Source: Lampris incognitus (Eukaryota; Chordata; Actinopteri; Lampriformes; Lampridae). From it: DNA of 64,000 bases. Below the pieces are notes generated by a model, which saw only the letters and a list, made by a program, of their open reading frames with translations, had not been told where the DNA came from and did not search any database. Positions 50,720-61,290 of this stretch are shown here, in pieces. The stretch is from NCBI RefSeq assembly GCF_029633865.1, contig NC_079223.1, forward strand, positions 36,859,739 to 36,923,738, read 5' to 3'. Each line of letters starts with the position of its first letter. Within the stretch, counting starts at the first letter, position 1. Position numbers and translations under genes: made by a program.

Positions 50720-51020
50720 TTTTGGATTTTTCTTTTTCTCCTCAATTGCGCCCATCTAATTACCCCACTCTTCTGAGCGGTCCCGATCGCTGCTCCACCC
50801 CCTCTGCCGATCCGGGGAGGGCCGCAGACTACCACATGCCTCCTCTGATACATGGGGAGTCGCCAGCCGCTTCTTTTCACCTGACAGTGAGGAGTTTCAC
50901 CAGGGGGACGTAGCGTGTGGGAGGATCACGCTACCCCCCGCCCCCAAGTTCCCCCTCCTCCATGAACAGATGCCTCGATCAAGCAGAGGAGGCGCTAGTG
51001 CAGCGACCGGGACACATACC
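50720..51020 (-). mobile_element. SINE family B, head-truncated
   Basis: Minus strand shows the body and end of family B (plus strand: gagtcgccagccgcttcttt, tcacctgacagtgaggagtt), stopping near 51018 before the tRNA head. Confidence 0.88.
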
Positions 51021-51279
51021 ACTACTAATTACAACACCATTATCATTATTATTAAGCATTTTATCCCAATGTCAATTCTTACACAACTTTAATTTTGAAC
51101 ACTGCCTGAAGAATAAAGTATGTATGAGTAGTTTGTAAACTGGACTTCTCTTTGTTTGTAGGGTATAAAACATACAGACGCCACGGTGGATGTGTCAAAA
51201 GCCATCATTATCACTGCTGCTACTGTGCAAGGACTACAACCTGGCAAATTTTATTTTTGAGCCATGTGCAGGTCAGCCC

Positions 51280-51500
51280 CGTCAACAGGTCCCTGTGCCT
51301 CCACACCCTCCAGAACCTCTGTAGCCTCCACTGTCTCTGCACCCTTCGGGGCCTCCATAGCCTCCATCGTCTCTGTAGCCTCCAGGGCCTCCACAGCCTC
51401 CAGCGCCTGTGCAGCCTCCAGCGCCTGTGCAGCCTCCAGCGTCTCTGCAGCCTCCAGCATCTCTGCACCCTCCATCACCTTTGCATGCTCCAGTCACCAG
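51280..51500. repeat. 18-bp minisatellite encoding six-residue repeats in all frames
   Basis: Unit close to AGCCTCCAGCGCCTGTGC, about 12 diverged copies. Because 18 is a multiple of three, all frames give six-residue repeats (LCSLQR on plus, ALEAAQ and GGCTGA on minus). Frames through it are open but have no recognisable start, domain or splice context. Confidence 0.88.
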
Positions 51501-51769
51501 TGGTTGACAGCCCACAGGACAACTTCCTATCCAACAGTCATGACTAGGAATGGAACGATTCTTTGTGAGACAGTAAATTCCCGATGCAGATATGTGGTGA
51601 TTCAAATCGGTGAGATGAAAAAAAAGCGATACACATTTAAAACCGAAGAGTGCACTATTTACTTTTGAAGTCACTTGTTCAACATACTACATCATCACTC
51701 GCATCAGTAGCTGTATCAAGGTGCAAAGACATGGCGGCCACAGACAAACGTCGCTTTAGCCCGTTGCTG

Positions 51770-51945
51770 GAATGATGCAGGATGCTGAATATGGAGCTGC
51801 CAGGCAAGATGGAAAGTAGAAGGCCAAAGAGGAGGTTTATGGATGTGGCGAGGGAGGACATGCGTGTGGCTGGTGTGACAGAGGAAGATGCAGAATGATC
51901 CGCTGTGGTGACCACCAACAGGAGCAGCCAGAAGAAGGAGAAAAG
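51770..51945 (+). mobile_element. LINE 3' end fragment (RTE/L1-like unknown)
   Basis: Encodes PGKMESRRPKRRFMDVAREDM and VAGVTEEDAE, a typical LINE polyprotein C-terminus, then the 3' end caggagcagccagaagaagg. Only the terminal 175 bases are present, so the clade is uncertain. Confidence 0.75.
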
Positions 51946-51950
51946 GAAAT

Positions 51951-52246
51951 ATGCAGTTTTGTATAGTTTATATATACCCTACCTCAGAAATTAAAAAAGG
52001 ATTCATTAATTTCATTAATTTGATAAAGAAAGGATGAGAAAATGTATTTTGTAGATTTTTGTCTGAGAAATGTTTTTTTTTTGTTAAGACAAAACACATT
52101 TTCAATTTCACTTTTACAAAGAAAATGAAATATGCATTGTTTTGTATAGTTTATACCCTACTTCAGGAATAAAAAAGGATTCTTAAATTTGATAAAGAAA
52201 AGATAAGCGAAAACATATTTTGTATGTTTTTGTCTGAGAAATAAAG
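51951..52246. repeat. Tandem duplication of an AT-rich unit of about 115 bases
   Basis: 51954-52066 and 52129-52246 share atatgcaxttttgtatagtt, then aaaaaaggattc, then tttgtctgagaaa, with several indels. They are separated by about 60 bases. Confidence 0.8.
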
Positions 52247-52677
52247 GAATCTTTCAGTCATAACTGGTCTTCAATCTTTTGTTCAAAAAATCATTAGAAA
52301 ATCGTATCATGAACCCAGTATTGTATCAAATCGTGTGTTGAGTACGTTTTTACAGGCCTGGACATTACACTAACAGTGAAGACACACCTGCATCATCAAA
52401 TCCAGCCCAGATCATCTGGATAAGCAACCCCAAAATACTCAAGTCAAGGCCCAAAAGAATTACATGCACATTCCGTAATTCATTATGAACAAATCAGTGG
52501 GCCCGCTTATTGGGGTTCAGGGGTCTGCGAGCTGCCCACTGAGTAAAGAGGTCACATTTGGCAATGAGACATCGAATATATATGTGTCAGTTCTGGAAAT
52601 ACGCATCTCATATTATTCCTGTTTAGGGAGAGTAACTGTGTTTTGACAAAAAAAAGAAACACTTGGCACTGCCCATG
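52247..52677. other. Intergenic
   Basis: No supported feature before the hAT insertion. Confidence 0.4.
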
Positions 52678-53404
52678 CTCTAAGCCAGGGGTCCCCAACC
52701 ACCGGGCCACGGACCGGCACCGGGCCGCAAAGCATGTGCTACCGGGCCGCAAGGAAACAATATGATATACAATATTCAAATAAAAGCCCAGTCCAGCCGG
52801 ACTGTGTAACGCTAGAGGGCTTTTAATTTGAAATGGATACTTGACGTGTATACAATGATGTAATTTTATTACTCGTTCACGTGACATTCGGCAGACCAAT
52901 GGTAACGTAACTTCATAACTCAGAGACACACTCAGTCAACTCACTACTAGCAGCTAGTTAGCTTCCATGAGTACCGGTAAAAAACAGACGTCGCTTGAGA
53001 GTTTCTTCGGAAGAGGTAAGGGAGAGAAAAGGTCTAATGATGATGATAATGCAGAGACAGCAAACGCCGGCAGCAAAAAAAACAAAACAAAACAAAAGAA
53101 AGCTTCCTTTAATAGGAAATATGGGGAGTCATAATTAAAATACGGCTTTATTGTGACCGGTGACTCGCATGCTCCGAGACCCGTGTGTGTGATACGCGGA
53201 GACAAGCCGTCTAATGAGGCAATAAAGCCCTCAAACCTGCTTCAGCACGTTACTTTAAATGTTATGATACTATTGACTTATAAAAGACTAACCTATATTT
53301 CGATCGTTATTAACCCACCCCCGCCACTCCCCCGGTCCACCAGAATATTGTCAATATTAAACCGGCCCGTGGTGCAAAAAAGGCTGGGGACCCCTGCTCT
53401 AAGC
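52678..53404 (+). mobile_element. Internally deleted hAT transposon, perfect 8-bp target duplication
   Basis: Body 52686-53396 (711 bases). Terminal inverted repeats CAGGGGTCCCCAACC and, read inward from the right, CAGGGGTCCCCAGCC (14 of 15 identical). CTCTAAGC at 52678-52685 and 53397-53404 is the duplication. Inside is the 5' end of a BED-type hAT transposase reading frame. The rest of the gene is deleted. Confidence 0.95.
52967..53290 (+). pseudogene. N-terminal remnant of a hAT transposase (ZBED5/SCAND3-like)
   Basis: ATG 52967 begins MSTGKKQTSLESFFGRGKG, a lysine- and glutamine-rich linker follows, then KYGES, a stop (TAA where a tyrosine codon is usual), then LKYGFIVTGDSHAPRPVCVI and RGDKPSNEAIKPSNLLQHV. 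This is the usual N-terminus of the ZBED5/SCAND3-like transposase family, with one half of a CxxC zinc finger pair changed (CVIRGD in place of CxxC). The catalytic core is absent. Dead fragment. Confidence 0.85.
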
Positions 53405-53743
53405 CAAGGAACTGTCCATTGCAACATGACACTTGAATCAGATGTGTCTGACACCTTTGCAGAATCTGGTCCTCAAGATATGCACAGTACTGAGGAAGTT
53501 CTTCTATATCCACCTGCCAAAATTGACTGCAACTGTCCTTTACTTGCTGAACACAAGGAAATACCAGCTGTTCTGCCAAAAGATGTTTGTTCACCTCAGA
53601 ACATGGAGACACTGCCCAAGCACCTCATTCCACGTCCAGGAAGGACTCCTCTTTCAGAACCAACCTTAACTACACAGAAAGCAAAGATTGTCACATTCAC
53701 TGGCATACTGAAAGGTGTGTATAATTTACATTACTTTAAATAG
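53405..53743 (+). other. Exon-like open segment of unknown protein, interrupted by the hAT
   Basis: Immediately right of the hAT an open frame runs for about 110 codons (NMTLESDVSDTFAESG ... PKHLIPRPG ... VTFTGILKG, stop at 53743). Reading the left flank (52650-52677) and this segment across the insertion site without the hAT keeps the frame open for about ten codons upstream, to a TGA near 52634. AAAG-GTGTGT at about 53713 could be a splice donor. Composition is protein-like, but I recognise no domain. It could be a real exon, a decayed exon, or chance. Confidence 0.3.
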
Positions 53744-54518
53744 ATTATTTTTTCTTAGTTTTTAATATTTACATGGCCATACATCTAGATAAGCTGTAAA
53801 ATAGTTCATTCAAACTACAACCTACAGTGATCGCATGACTAACACGGTATCATTTTCATGCCTTATAGACGTGACCACACACTGTTAACGGTGTGGGGTA
53901 TGTGGAATTTCCATCAAAACCAAGAATGAACCGAGGGGCTGCACAATTTCCATGACTACACAATATCAATGCTGCATCTTTGCCTGTTCTTCAGACAGTC
54001 TGTACAGGTCATCTTCACTTATGCATTAATGCAACTTCAATGCACCCATCCTGTTTCAGTGAACACACGACTTACATGTTTTATCATATACAGAAGGAAA
54101 AACTATTTTTTTATTTTAATTTTTTTTATTTTATTTTTCATTCTGTACGTGATAAAACATGTTAAAAATATATTAATTTTTTCATTTTCTCCTTTTAACA
54201 CATTTTTCAATTCATGCTCTCGTACAGAATGTCCATTAACAGTAGCTATCGCTCTTTTCACACGTGCAGCTTTTTCCTTAACCGGAATTGGGCTCGTGTG
54301 TAAATGTAACAAGGCCCAAATGATGGCAGCGTAATGTCAGTACTCTCTGACACAGCTTTAGCCGTTTCTCTTCTCCCCAGTTCCACCTAAAGCTGTTTTT
54401 GTTAACGCAATAGAGTCATACTGTCGCAATACAGGGTTCTCTTTTTCTGTTCATACAGCTTGCTGACTTCACATGCACAAAAAAAAAAATTACCAACACA
54501 ACTTTGCTATATTTGCAG
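53744..54518. other. Intron-like or intergenic, nothing recognised
   Basis: AT-rich. No supported feature. Confidence 0.4.
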
Positions 54519-54565
54519 TACTCCTGGTATATGTTGTCATGGAGGCTCCATTTGATTTCACAATT
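54519..54565 (+). other. Candidate 47-nt exon
   Basis: Preceded by TATATTTGCAG and followed by GTAAGTATAA, both good splice consensus matches. One frame reads LLVYVVMEAPFDFTI. No homology recognised. Confidence 0.25.
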
Positions 54566-54699
54566 GTAAGTATAACTTTGGTACTAAATAGATATGGTTC
54601 AATAAATGCAATTTCATTTTTGCTTTGGTCCAGGAAGGGGCCCCCCCCCTGTGGTTTTCCCCCAAAATTTCTGCCCTTTTTTCCCCTTTGTTAAAGGTT

Positions 54700-54832
54700 T
54701 TTTTTCAGGGAGTTATTCCTTATCCGATGCGTGGGTCTAAGGACAGGATGTTGTGTTGCTGTAAAGCCCATTGAAGCAAATTTGTAATTTGTGATATTGG
54801 GCTATACAAATGAAATTCACTTGACTTGACTT
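54700..54832 (+). repeat. LINE/SINE 3' tail family D, copy 1
   Basis: gggagttattccttatccga, gtctaaggacaggatgttgt, tgtgatattgggctatacaa, ending in CTTGACTTGACTT. The same block is at 56985-57120. Confidence 0.85.
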
Positions 54833-55185
54833 TTACCTTTGGGTTTTTTGGGGCAACTTCTTGCTACTATGAGGGCTTAAGTCAAGGGTTGTCATCCTGT
54901 TTCGTTTGATGTAAACTTGTGGGCCTGTTAAGCCCTTTCTGACTGGAAATACTGAGTTGGGCCTCCAACTAAACTTAACGTGAACTTAACTTGAATGTAT
55001 TGTACTCTGTTCTCTTCTTCAGCATGACATGCCTTGCTTAAGGAGGTAGTGGTGCACAATTTTGATGGAGAATCTTGAGATTGAAGGATACCTCTAAAAA
55101 AAACAAAATCAAGATAAATTCAAGATATTAGCAGTAATCTGGGACAGCAAGGTAAACTTAATTTTTTTAAAATTTACTACTGCAG

Positions 55186-55297
55186 CCATGGCCAGAGGTT
55201 TGCCCACTTCACCACGCAGGGAATACAGATGGCCAGGTGAAGTCTGGACCCAGTTTTCCACATCCCTATGTAGAGGAAATATGATGAGGTCACCATG
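55186..55297 (+). other. Candidate 112-nt exon
   Basis: Preceded by TTACTACTGCAG and followed by GTAAGAATT. One frame is open throughout (MARGLPTSPRREYRWPGEVW). A second reads PWPEVCPLHHAGN and stops inside near 55285. Protein unknown. Confidence 0.25.
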
Positions 55298-55545
55298 GTA
55301 AGAATTATGGCCAACATTTTACAGGCCCACAAACTTGGTCTAAAGTAATATTCATTGCTGTGCTTAACATGTACTAACCTATTATCTAATATGCATCTCA
55401 CTCTCTTGATGTAAAGGAACATGTCTTCTCAAAGCCAAGCCAGGCAGAGGAGTCATGCAGAGTCGAGTCCTCTCCAGAGGGAATGGTCATTGGCATTTTG
55501 CAGGCGTATATCTAGACTTGATTTCCTTCAGTTTTTAGAAGTGAA

Positions 55546-55603
55546 GCACCTCTAGAAGCCATAGGTGAAACTCACTCACTCAGGATCAGTTAGTTATAGG
55601 TGC
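55546..55603 (+). ncRNA. Candidate structured RNA hairpin, copy 1
   Basis: GCACCT at 55546-55551 can pair with AGGTGC at 55598-55603, and the interior shares the strings actcactcactcaggatca and ttataggtgc with the copy at 56015-56074. The paired ends are kept in both copies. Could be a hairpin of an H/ACA-type RNA, but no clear H box or ACA box was found. Confidence 0.25.
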
Positions 55604-56014
55604 GCTCCACATAGACATGCCGGCTTCTCATATATTGTATCTTAATCCGAGATGCGACAATAACTATACATGCCATCTGCGGGACACAAATGTGAAGGCT
55701 ACAGAACATGCAAATAAAGAGTGGACCTTCACCGCTGACAATGTGTCCTTGTTCTAAGATGATGATGGAGACCTATTACTGAGCCTACTGATTTTGTTGT
55801 GACTCATGTTTGATGTTCACAGCTGCGTGTGGAAATTTTGCACATGATCATCATCATTGTGGTGCAACAAGATGGCAACCCTGTAATCTGTACACTGGCT
55901 CTCATGTGCACACATTTCTGAAGGATAGTGACTGAGGAATATTTCTGAAGGAAGCACACTTCTGCTGGCTTGACAGTAAGTTGAGTGCCCTCCTCCCATC
56001 ATCTTAGATGCAAA
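55604..56014. other. Intron-like sequence between the two hairpins
   Basis: No supported feature. Confidence 0.4.
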
Positions 56015-56074
56015 GCACCTCTGAGCTGTAGGCGAAAATCACTCACTGACAGGATCACAATAAGCTATAGGTGC
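56015..56074 (+). ncRNA. Candidate structured RNA hairpin, copy 2
   Basis: GCACCT at 56015-56020 pairs with AGGTGC at 56069-56074, and the next bases (TGAGCT and AGCTA) extend the stem with one bulge. Duplicate of 55546-55603, about 470 bases away. Confidence 0.28.
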
Positions 56075-56587
56075 ACTCAGCTTGGACATTGCCACTTCTT
56101 ACACTGCAGCGAGGGCAGAGCAAAAGGTTTGTGGGTGGCAGCTGTAGGCTTCGGGCTTTAAAAAAAAGAAAAATTAACCATAAAAGCCAAACTTAAAATC
56201 ATGTTTGTGCTTCTGCAAGCATTGTGATTGTAACCCAGTGACAGATGTAATCAGGGTTTAGCTATAATGTGTGCTGTGGGTCAGGTTGGCAAAACCAGTG
56301 TTGTTCCACCCTTGCTGCAATGTAACAAGTGGCAAGCCGGCACCCCAGATGGAGCGCAACTATAGCCAACAGGGATCCTGTGAGTGGCACTCATACAGAG
56401 ACTCTGCATCTACAAATACCCTGCAACTTTCAGAGGAACTTTGGGCTTGTCAATCTGTGTCCAACTGAATGTCCCACCGATACCAGCAACACAAGTGGAT
56501 GGCCCCTTGAGTGTTCGCTTGCCATTATTAAAAAGTACAATGTGTGTTGTACATAAATATCACCTAACTGATTGTTTTCCTATACAG

Positions 56588-56710
56588 GTTTACCACAGTG
56601 CTTCCTCTCATTTTTGTGTGGTGCTTTTGAGTGACGATTCTACATTTGTCCTTTATCTGTCTGTTTGGGCCCAAGTTATGACCCAAGTCGAGGTTCTAGT
56701 GCTAACATGA
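56588..56710 (+). other. Candidate terminal exon
   Basis: Preceded by a pyrimidine-rich tract and ATACAG. The frame reads VYHSASSHFCVVLLSDDSTF, then VLYLSVWAQVMTQVEVLVLT, stop at 56708-56710. No domain recognised; may be chance. Confidence 0.2.
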
Positions 56711-56984
56711 TTTTAACCGTAATATATAATCATTACTTCTAAAAGACTGGACTTTTTTTGTTTTGTTTTCAATAAGTGTTTTTTTTTTATTTCACTTTTC
56801 TCTTGCTGTAAATTCCCTTGCTGTGGCGGCGCACCACTGCTGCTAAATGAATACCGAGGAAACACTGGTGCCAGAAATGTACACATAAATAAAAATATCT
56901 GAACCTAAATTTTGCACATGAAACCTTCTGCTCTTTTGTCAATCAGGTGTGGTGAACTGGAACACATTTTCAGAGGGGTATAGA

Positions 56985-57120
56985 AGGGCCTTTTTTAAGG
57001 GAGTTGTTCCTTATCTGATGCGAGGGTCTAAGGACAGGATGTTGTGTTGCTGTAAAGCCTACTGAGGCACATTTGTAATTTGTGATAATGGGCTATACAA
57101 TTAAAAAAGACTTGACTAAC
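56985..57120 (+). repeat. LINE/SINE 3' tail family D, copy 2
   Basis: Matches 54700-54832 (gtctaaggacaggatgttgt identical), ending in gacttgacta. Confidence 0.85.
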
Positions 57121-58139
57121 AGGACTCCACATATAATCTGCTAAATTCAGTGCAATTCTCTACAAAGACTGATAAAGGCTATAGGGGACGTGGACAGAGA
57201 AGAATACTGCACACATTTTACGGTGACAATGAACCTGCAAGACACTGCAGCATTGACTGTTTCTGTTTGGCTGGAGGCACTTTCAGAAAATAAAAGTACA
57301 TTCTGTTCTCTGAAGCTGGCTGGTTACATTTGCCTTATTAACAGTCATTTACATATGCTTTGGCTAATTACCCTTCTGAGCTTGTCTGCATAATTTTGAC
57401 AACATAGCAGGAACAGCATGATTGTCATAAATTTTAAGTATTGCCAAGATTGACAGTGACGAATTGTACATTCATTATGTGCAGTAAATTTATTGTTACG
57501 CCCCACGGGTAGGTATACATTGCAAAAGCCAGTAACGTCAATGTGTGATTGTGTTAGTAATGAAGATTTATCTCCTTTACAGATGAGAAAAGTACTATGC
57601 TGTCCACAGAGGGCATGCTCATCCAGGTATTAGTGACATTTGGCCATTTAAGCCAAATAACAATTTGGGTCATGTAGTACTCTGCGGTGGAGGAACTCCA
57701 TGCACATGGCTCTGCACAGTACTGCCTTTCTCCTTTTACACCTGCTGAGAAGGATTTCAGCTGTGTGGACACCTCAGCTCACCAGTACTCTATATGGTAA
57801 AATGACATGAGCTACATTTTGAGGGGGAAAAAAAGCCCAGCTAGATTTACATTGCTCAATCGTGCATTCATCACATCTCAAGGGCACAAGAGGACAAAAA
57901 TTACTCTTTTAAGCCTGTTTCCCTTTGTTTAATGATTTGATGAATAATTACCACCGCTGCACATAGATAGGGAAAAACATTATTATAAAAATAACGGTTT
58001 GAAGAATAATTTCCACCGCTGCATATGAAGTAAAAAATCATTATAAAAAGCTTCAAGAAGTAAAGTGAAGGCACCCATAATGAGGCTGGGCTCATTTCAT
58101 TGGTCAACGCTACACATGGCATTCTATCGGTTAGGGAAT
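57121..58139. other. Unassigned; one weak exon-like segment at 57583-57626
   Basis: TTATCTCCTTTACAG precedes 57583 and CAG-GTATTA follows 57626, bracketing 44 bases. At 57940-58025 the string ccaccgctgcayat occurs twice, 58 bases apart. No gene recognised. Confidence 0.3.
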
Positions 58140-58430
58140 TTTGACAAGATTATTGTACAAATAAAAAACAAAAATAAAAAATCCGAGAGCAGAGCAGAAA
58201 TCCGAGAGCAGGCGTTTCACGAGCACCCGCAGGAAATCCTTGCAAGCAACAATACATTTGAGTGCAAGCATACAGTTTGAGCTGAAGCAAAGCAAAGTTA
58301 TGTGCAAGCAGGGGCTACTCGAGTGTGAAGGGCAGGATTCTGAGGGAAAGCGTTTCAAAATCTGAACGTGAAATCAAGTCATGATCTCAAACTGAAAGAC
58401 CACGCTCTTGGATAAAGATAGGAAAGAGTC
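58140..58430 (-). repeat. Dispersed repeat E, inverted copy
   Basis: Reverse complement matches 50247-50520 in blocks (ctttcctatctttatccaag; tttgaaacgctttccctcag; ggatttctgctctgctctcg). A CA microsatellite (58431-58466) abuts it exactly as at 50189-50246. Confidence 0.8.
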
Positions 58431-58466
58431 GCTCCACACACACACACACACACACATACACACACA
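58431..58466. repeat. CA microsatellite
   Basis: (CA)n with one interruption. Confidence 0.93.
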
Positions 58467-59025
58467 CCATGTGAAGAATACATTCCCTATGGGTCATCTA
58501 AACATACACACAGCACGATCCCCTCCTGAAGATGGACGACTCAAGCCATCTAAAAGTACCTCAGGCGGACATCTTGATTAAAGAGCTTCTAAAAAGACAA
58601 ATTACAATCTTCCATTAAATTTTAGTCTACGTCTTCACACCGTAACCATTACATCGACTACTGGGCTGACAGGTTTTCAGTCTGGCTACAAATAAGAGAT
58701 TAATAGTTGGTCAGAATTTCAAAATGGAGTATCACATGCTTTAGTAAGTCACCAATCATTGAGAATAAGCATCTCAATTTCACGTCTACTGCCTGCCAAG
58801 TAAGTTTGCACATACTCTAACTAGGGATGAACACTGCATTAAAGTAGAAAAACGAAGACTATCTACCATTGCCCATGAAAAGCATCCATCTTAAAGATTA
58901 CCTTAACATCTAAAAATCTAATTTGCATGTAAATATGGAGTGATTATATATATATATATATACAAAATCCAGTGATTCAAATAAATTCAAATAAAATATA
59001 TACCTATATATATTCATTAATTTTC
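58467..59025. other. Intergenic, nothing recognised
   Basis: AT-rich; short TA run at 58947-58962. 58970 carries the string aatccagtgattcaa also found in the palindromic element at 62576. Confidence 0.45.
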
Positions 59026-59213
59026 CAAGCCACTTATCCTGATGAGGGTTGCAGTCGAACAATTAATTCAATTAATTTAATTTACAATTAATTTATATTG
59101 TAAATTAATTTATCAATGCCTGCGATGGACTGGCGACCTGTCCAGGGTGTTTCCCCATCTTCCGCCCAATGAGCACTGGGACAGGCTCCTGCACCCTGCG
59201 ACCTTCATCAGGA
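59026..59213. repeat. Inverted pair of LINE-tail fragments around an AATT-rich palindrome
   Basis: Left arm (59035-59060) is the reverse complement of a tail containing catcaggataagtggcttgg. Right arm (59117-59213) is the same tail in plus orientation (tggcgacctgtccagggtgt ... cttcatcaggata). Between them lies AATTAATT-rich sequence that is itself nearly palindromic. Confidence 0.65.
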
Positions 59214-60300
59214 TATACATTTTATATATATCTTTATGGATGAAAAAAATAAGAGCTTAAAATCTAACTAGAACCATCAATCATAAACAGGTAATAACAT
59301 CTAGCATGCCTTTGCTATACAGTATGCAAGAATTTGAAGTATTCAAGCTTTGACATCTACAGTAAGTTTCCTTAATTTTGAGTTCATCCATCCATGTTCA
59401 TGCATAACTACAATGAGCCACTATGTAGGATAGTAAGACAACAGGCCCGTGTCTTTGATTAACAAACACGACTAACAAGGCTTATAATTCACTCCAGCCA
59501 TTTTCTAAAGACAGAGACTTATAGTCATGATAAATTGTTTATTGAAGTGAGAAGACGGGATTTTCCAGCCTGATAGATTATGGGACACTTTGTCTCCCCC
59601 ATCTGATAAAGTGTATTCCCATCTAACACTCTCAGGGGCACTTTGACTGTTGCGAAGAACATTTATTTTGAAGCCGCTGTGTCAAAATGCTTTAGAGGTC
59701 CAATCTGTTACCGTGCAAAGGGAATTAAACTTGTGGCATCAAGCTCTTCCTTTCACTGGTTTCATCCCTCCATCTGTCTAAACCTTTCATCTATAAATAA
59801 GTAGAATATAATTATCACAAGAGGTACAGGCTGAAAAGTTTACTTCTAGTAGATGATTAATAATTTCTTGTGTATTGCATTAGCATTTTAAACCAGTTGT
59901 TTGAAACCAGATAGTCACATTAATATCCCGTTTGTGAACACTCAGGTTTATTTGGGGTTTTTTTTATCAGTGCAATATGTTCCCCACCAGCGTAATACTA
60001 AATATGTGAATATTGTTTAGCAGAGATGCAATATAAACAGATCTGAACTATTTTTAGTTGTAAATTCAGTTCTAGGTACTGAGATAACTCTTTATGGGAA
60101 TTGTTTTAATGGAACATTTAGAGTCACCGTTCTTTCTTTCTTCTTAAAAACACTTTGTTCACATCACTGGGCCTTGTGAACAAACATTCTCCCACTCATC
60201 TATTGTAATTCTCTAGAACATGGTCTCGTGATGGAAAAGAAACACAATGTAAAATATGGCCTTGTGATATAAAAGAAACACAAAACTCGTGATGTATAAG
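59214..60300. other. Long non-repetitive AT-rich stretch
   Basis: No repeat and no coding signal. The 59440-59830 part is complex sequence without repeat character. Confidence 0.4.
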
Positions 60301-60329
60301 AAACACACATTCACAGAACTTTCACAACC

Positions 60330-60412
60330 ACCCAAACCAGTTGTTTAAAATACCCAATTTCCCCTCGGGGATAAATAAAGTATATTCTGATTCTGATTCT
60401 GATTCTGAAACC
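60330..60412 (+). repeat. LINE/SINE 3' tail ending in (GATTCT)n
   Basis: AATTTCCCCTCGGGGATAAA, TAAAGTATATTCTG, then GATTCT repeats. Confidence 0.8.
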
Positions 60413-61139
60413 TCTCAACCGTGGCTTAAATGTCAAATCTGGCTTCTAGTTAATTTGAAAAAAAGTACCAGGGACCCCTAAGTGTAGTTAGTCTCCAAAA
60501 CAAAAAAAAACAAAAAAAAAAAACTAGAGCCTATTGTGAATGTTGCGTGCAGAAAAAAAGACATCGCTCTGAAGGAATCTAAACATCCAGTCAGGTGCTA
60601 CCTTCAAATAAAGGACATGCAACAGTGCAACTGATCTACAAATACAAAAAAAGGAATATCACATCAGAAATTAATGTGCTGCTTTCAGAACTGACCTCAC
60701 AGTTTGAAAAAGTTTTTTTTTTAATTTTTACGCAGGAACGTTAATAAAGTATAACTACTTCCAGTTAAGTGTTATGTGTGTAGCAGATGACATGCAAAAA
60801 GATAAAGAAGCAGGCACAACAGCGAAAAACATACCAAGTAAAATACAAAACTGAGACACAAGGAAGCTCCCGTGAGGGGACATATTGCAGTAGAGACATT
60901 TTGAGCGAGCAGCTCGTCCTCGGACGTACTTGTAATATGTTATAGTGACAAATGTCACTACTACAATACGTCCTTCTGAAGGAGCTTTCTTGTATCAGAC
61001 ATACTGTGTGTACACTGGTACGCCCTGTCATATCCGTCTACCTCAGGCATGTACGTAAGTAACCTGCTCACATCTATTTCAGCATCTCTGATATATTCTC
61101 TGCACCGTTGCACTTTATCACCTCTTATTTCACCTGTAT
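60413..61139. other. Intergenic, nothing recognised
   Basis: A-rich runs at 60500-60525; no gene. Confidence 0.45.
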
Positions 61140-61290
61140 AGGTCAATCCTTGTGTATATATCTGCATATTGTTGTGTTGTAGTGTTGTTATTCTATGTTA
61201 GGTACACAGAGAGAGCCACGAAACTGGAGTCAAATGCCATGTTTGTGCAAACCTACATGGCCAATAAACACGATTCTGATTCTGAGATAG
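61140..61290 (+). repeat. LINE/SINE 3' tail, plus-strand partner of 28889-28995
   Basis: gagagccacgaaactggagt, acctacatggccaataaaca, then gattctgattctga. Confidence 0.8.

Noticed and set aside
55755..55925. C/D-box snoRNA (ATGATGA near 55759 and several CTGA strings)
   Set aside because: Spacing between the C-box-like and D-box-like strings does not fit, and no terminal stem was found.
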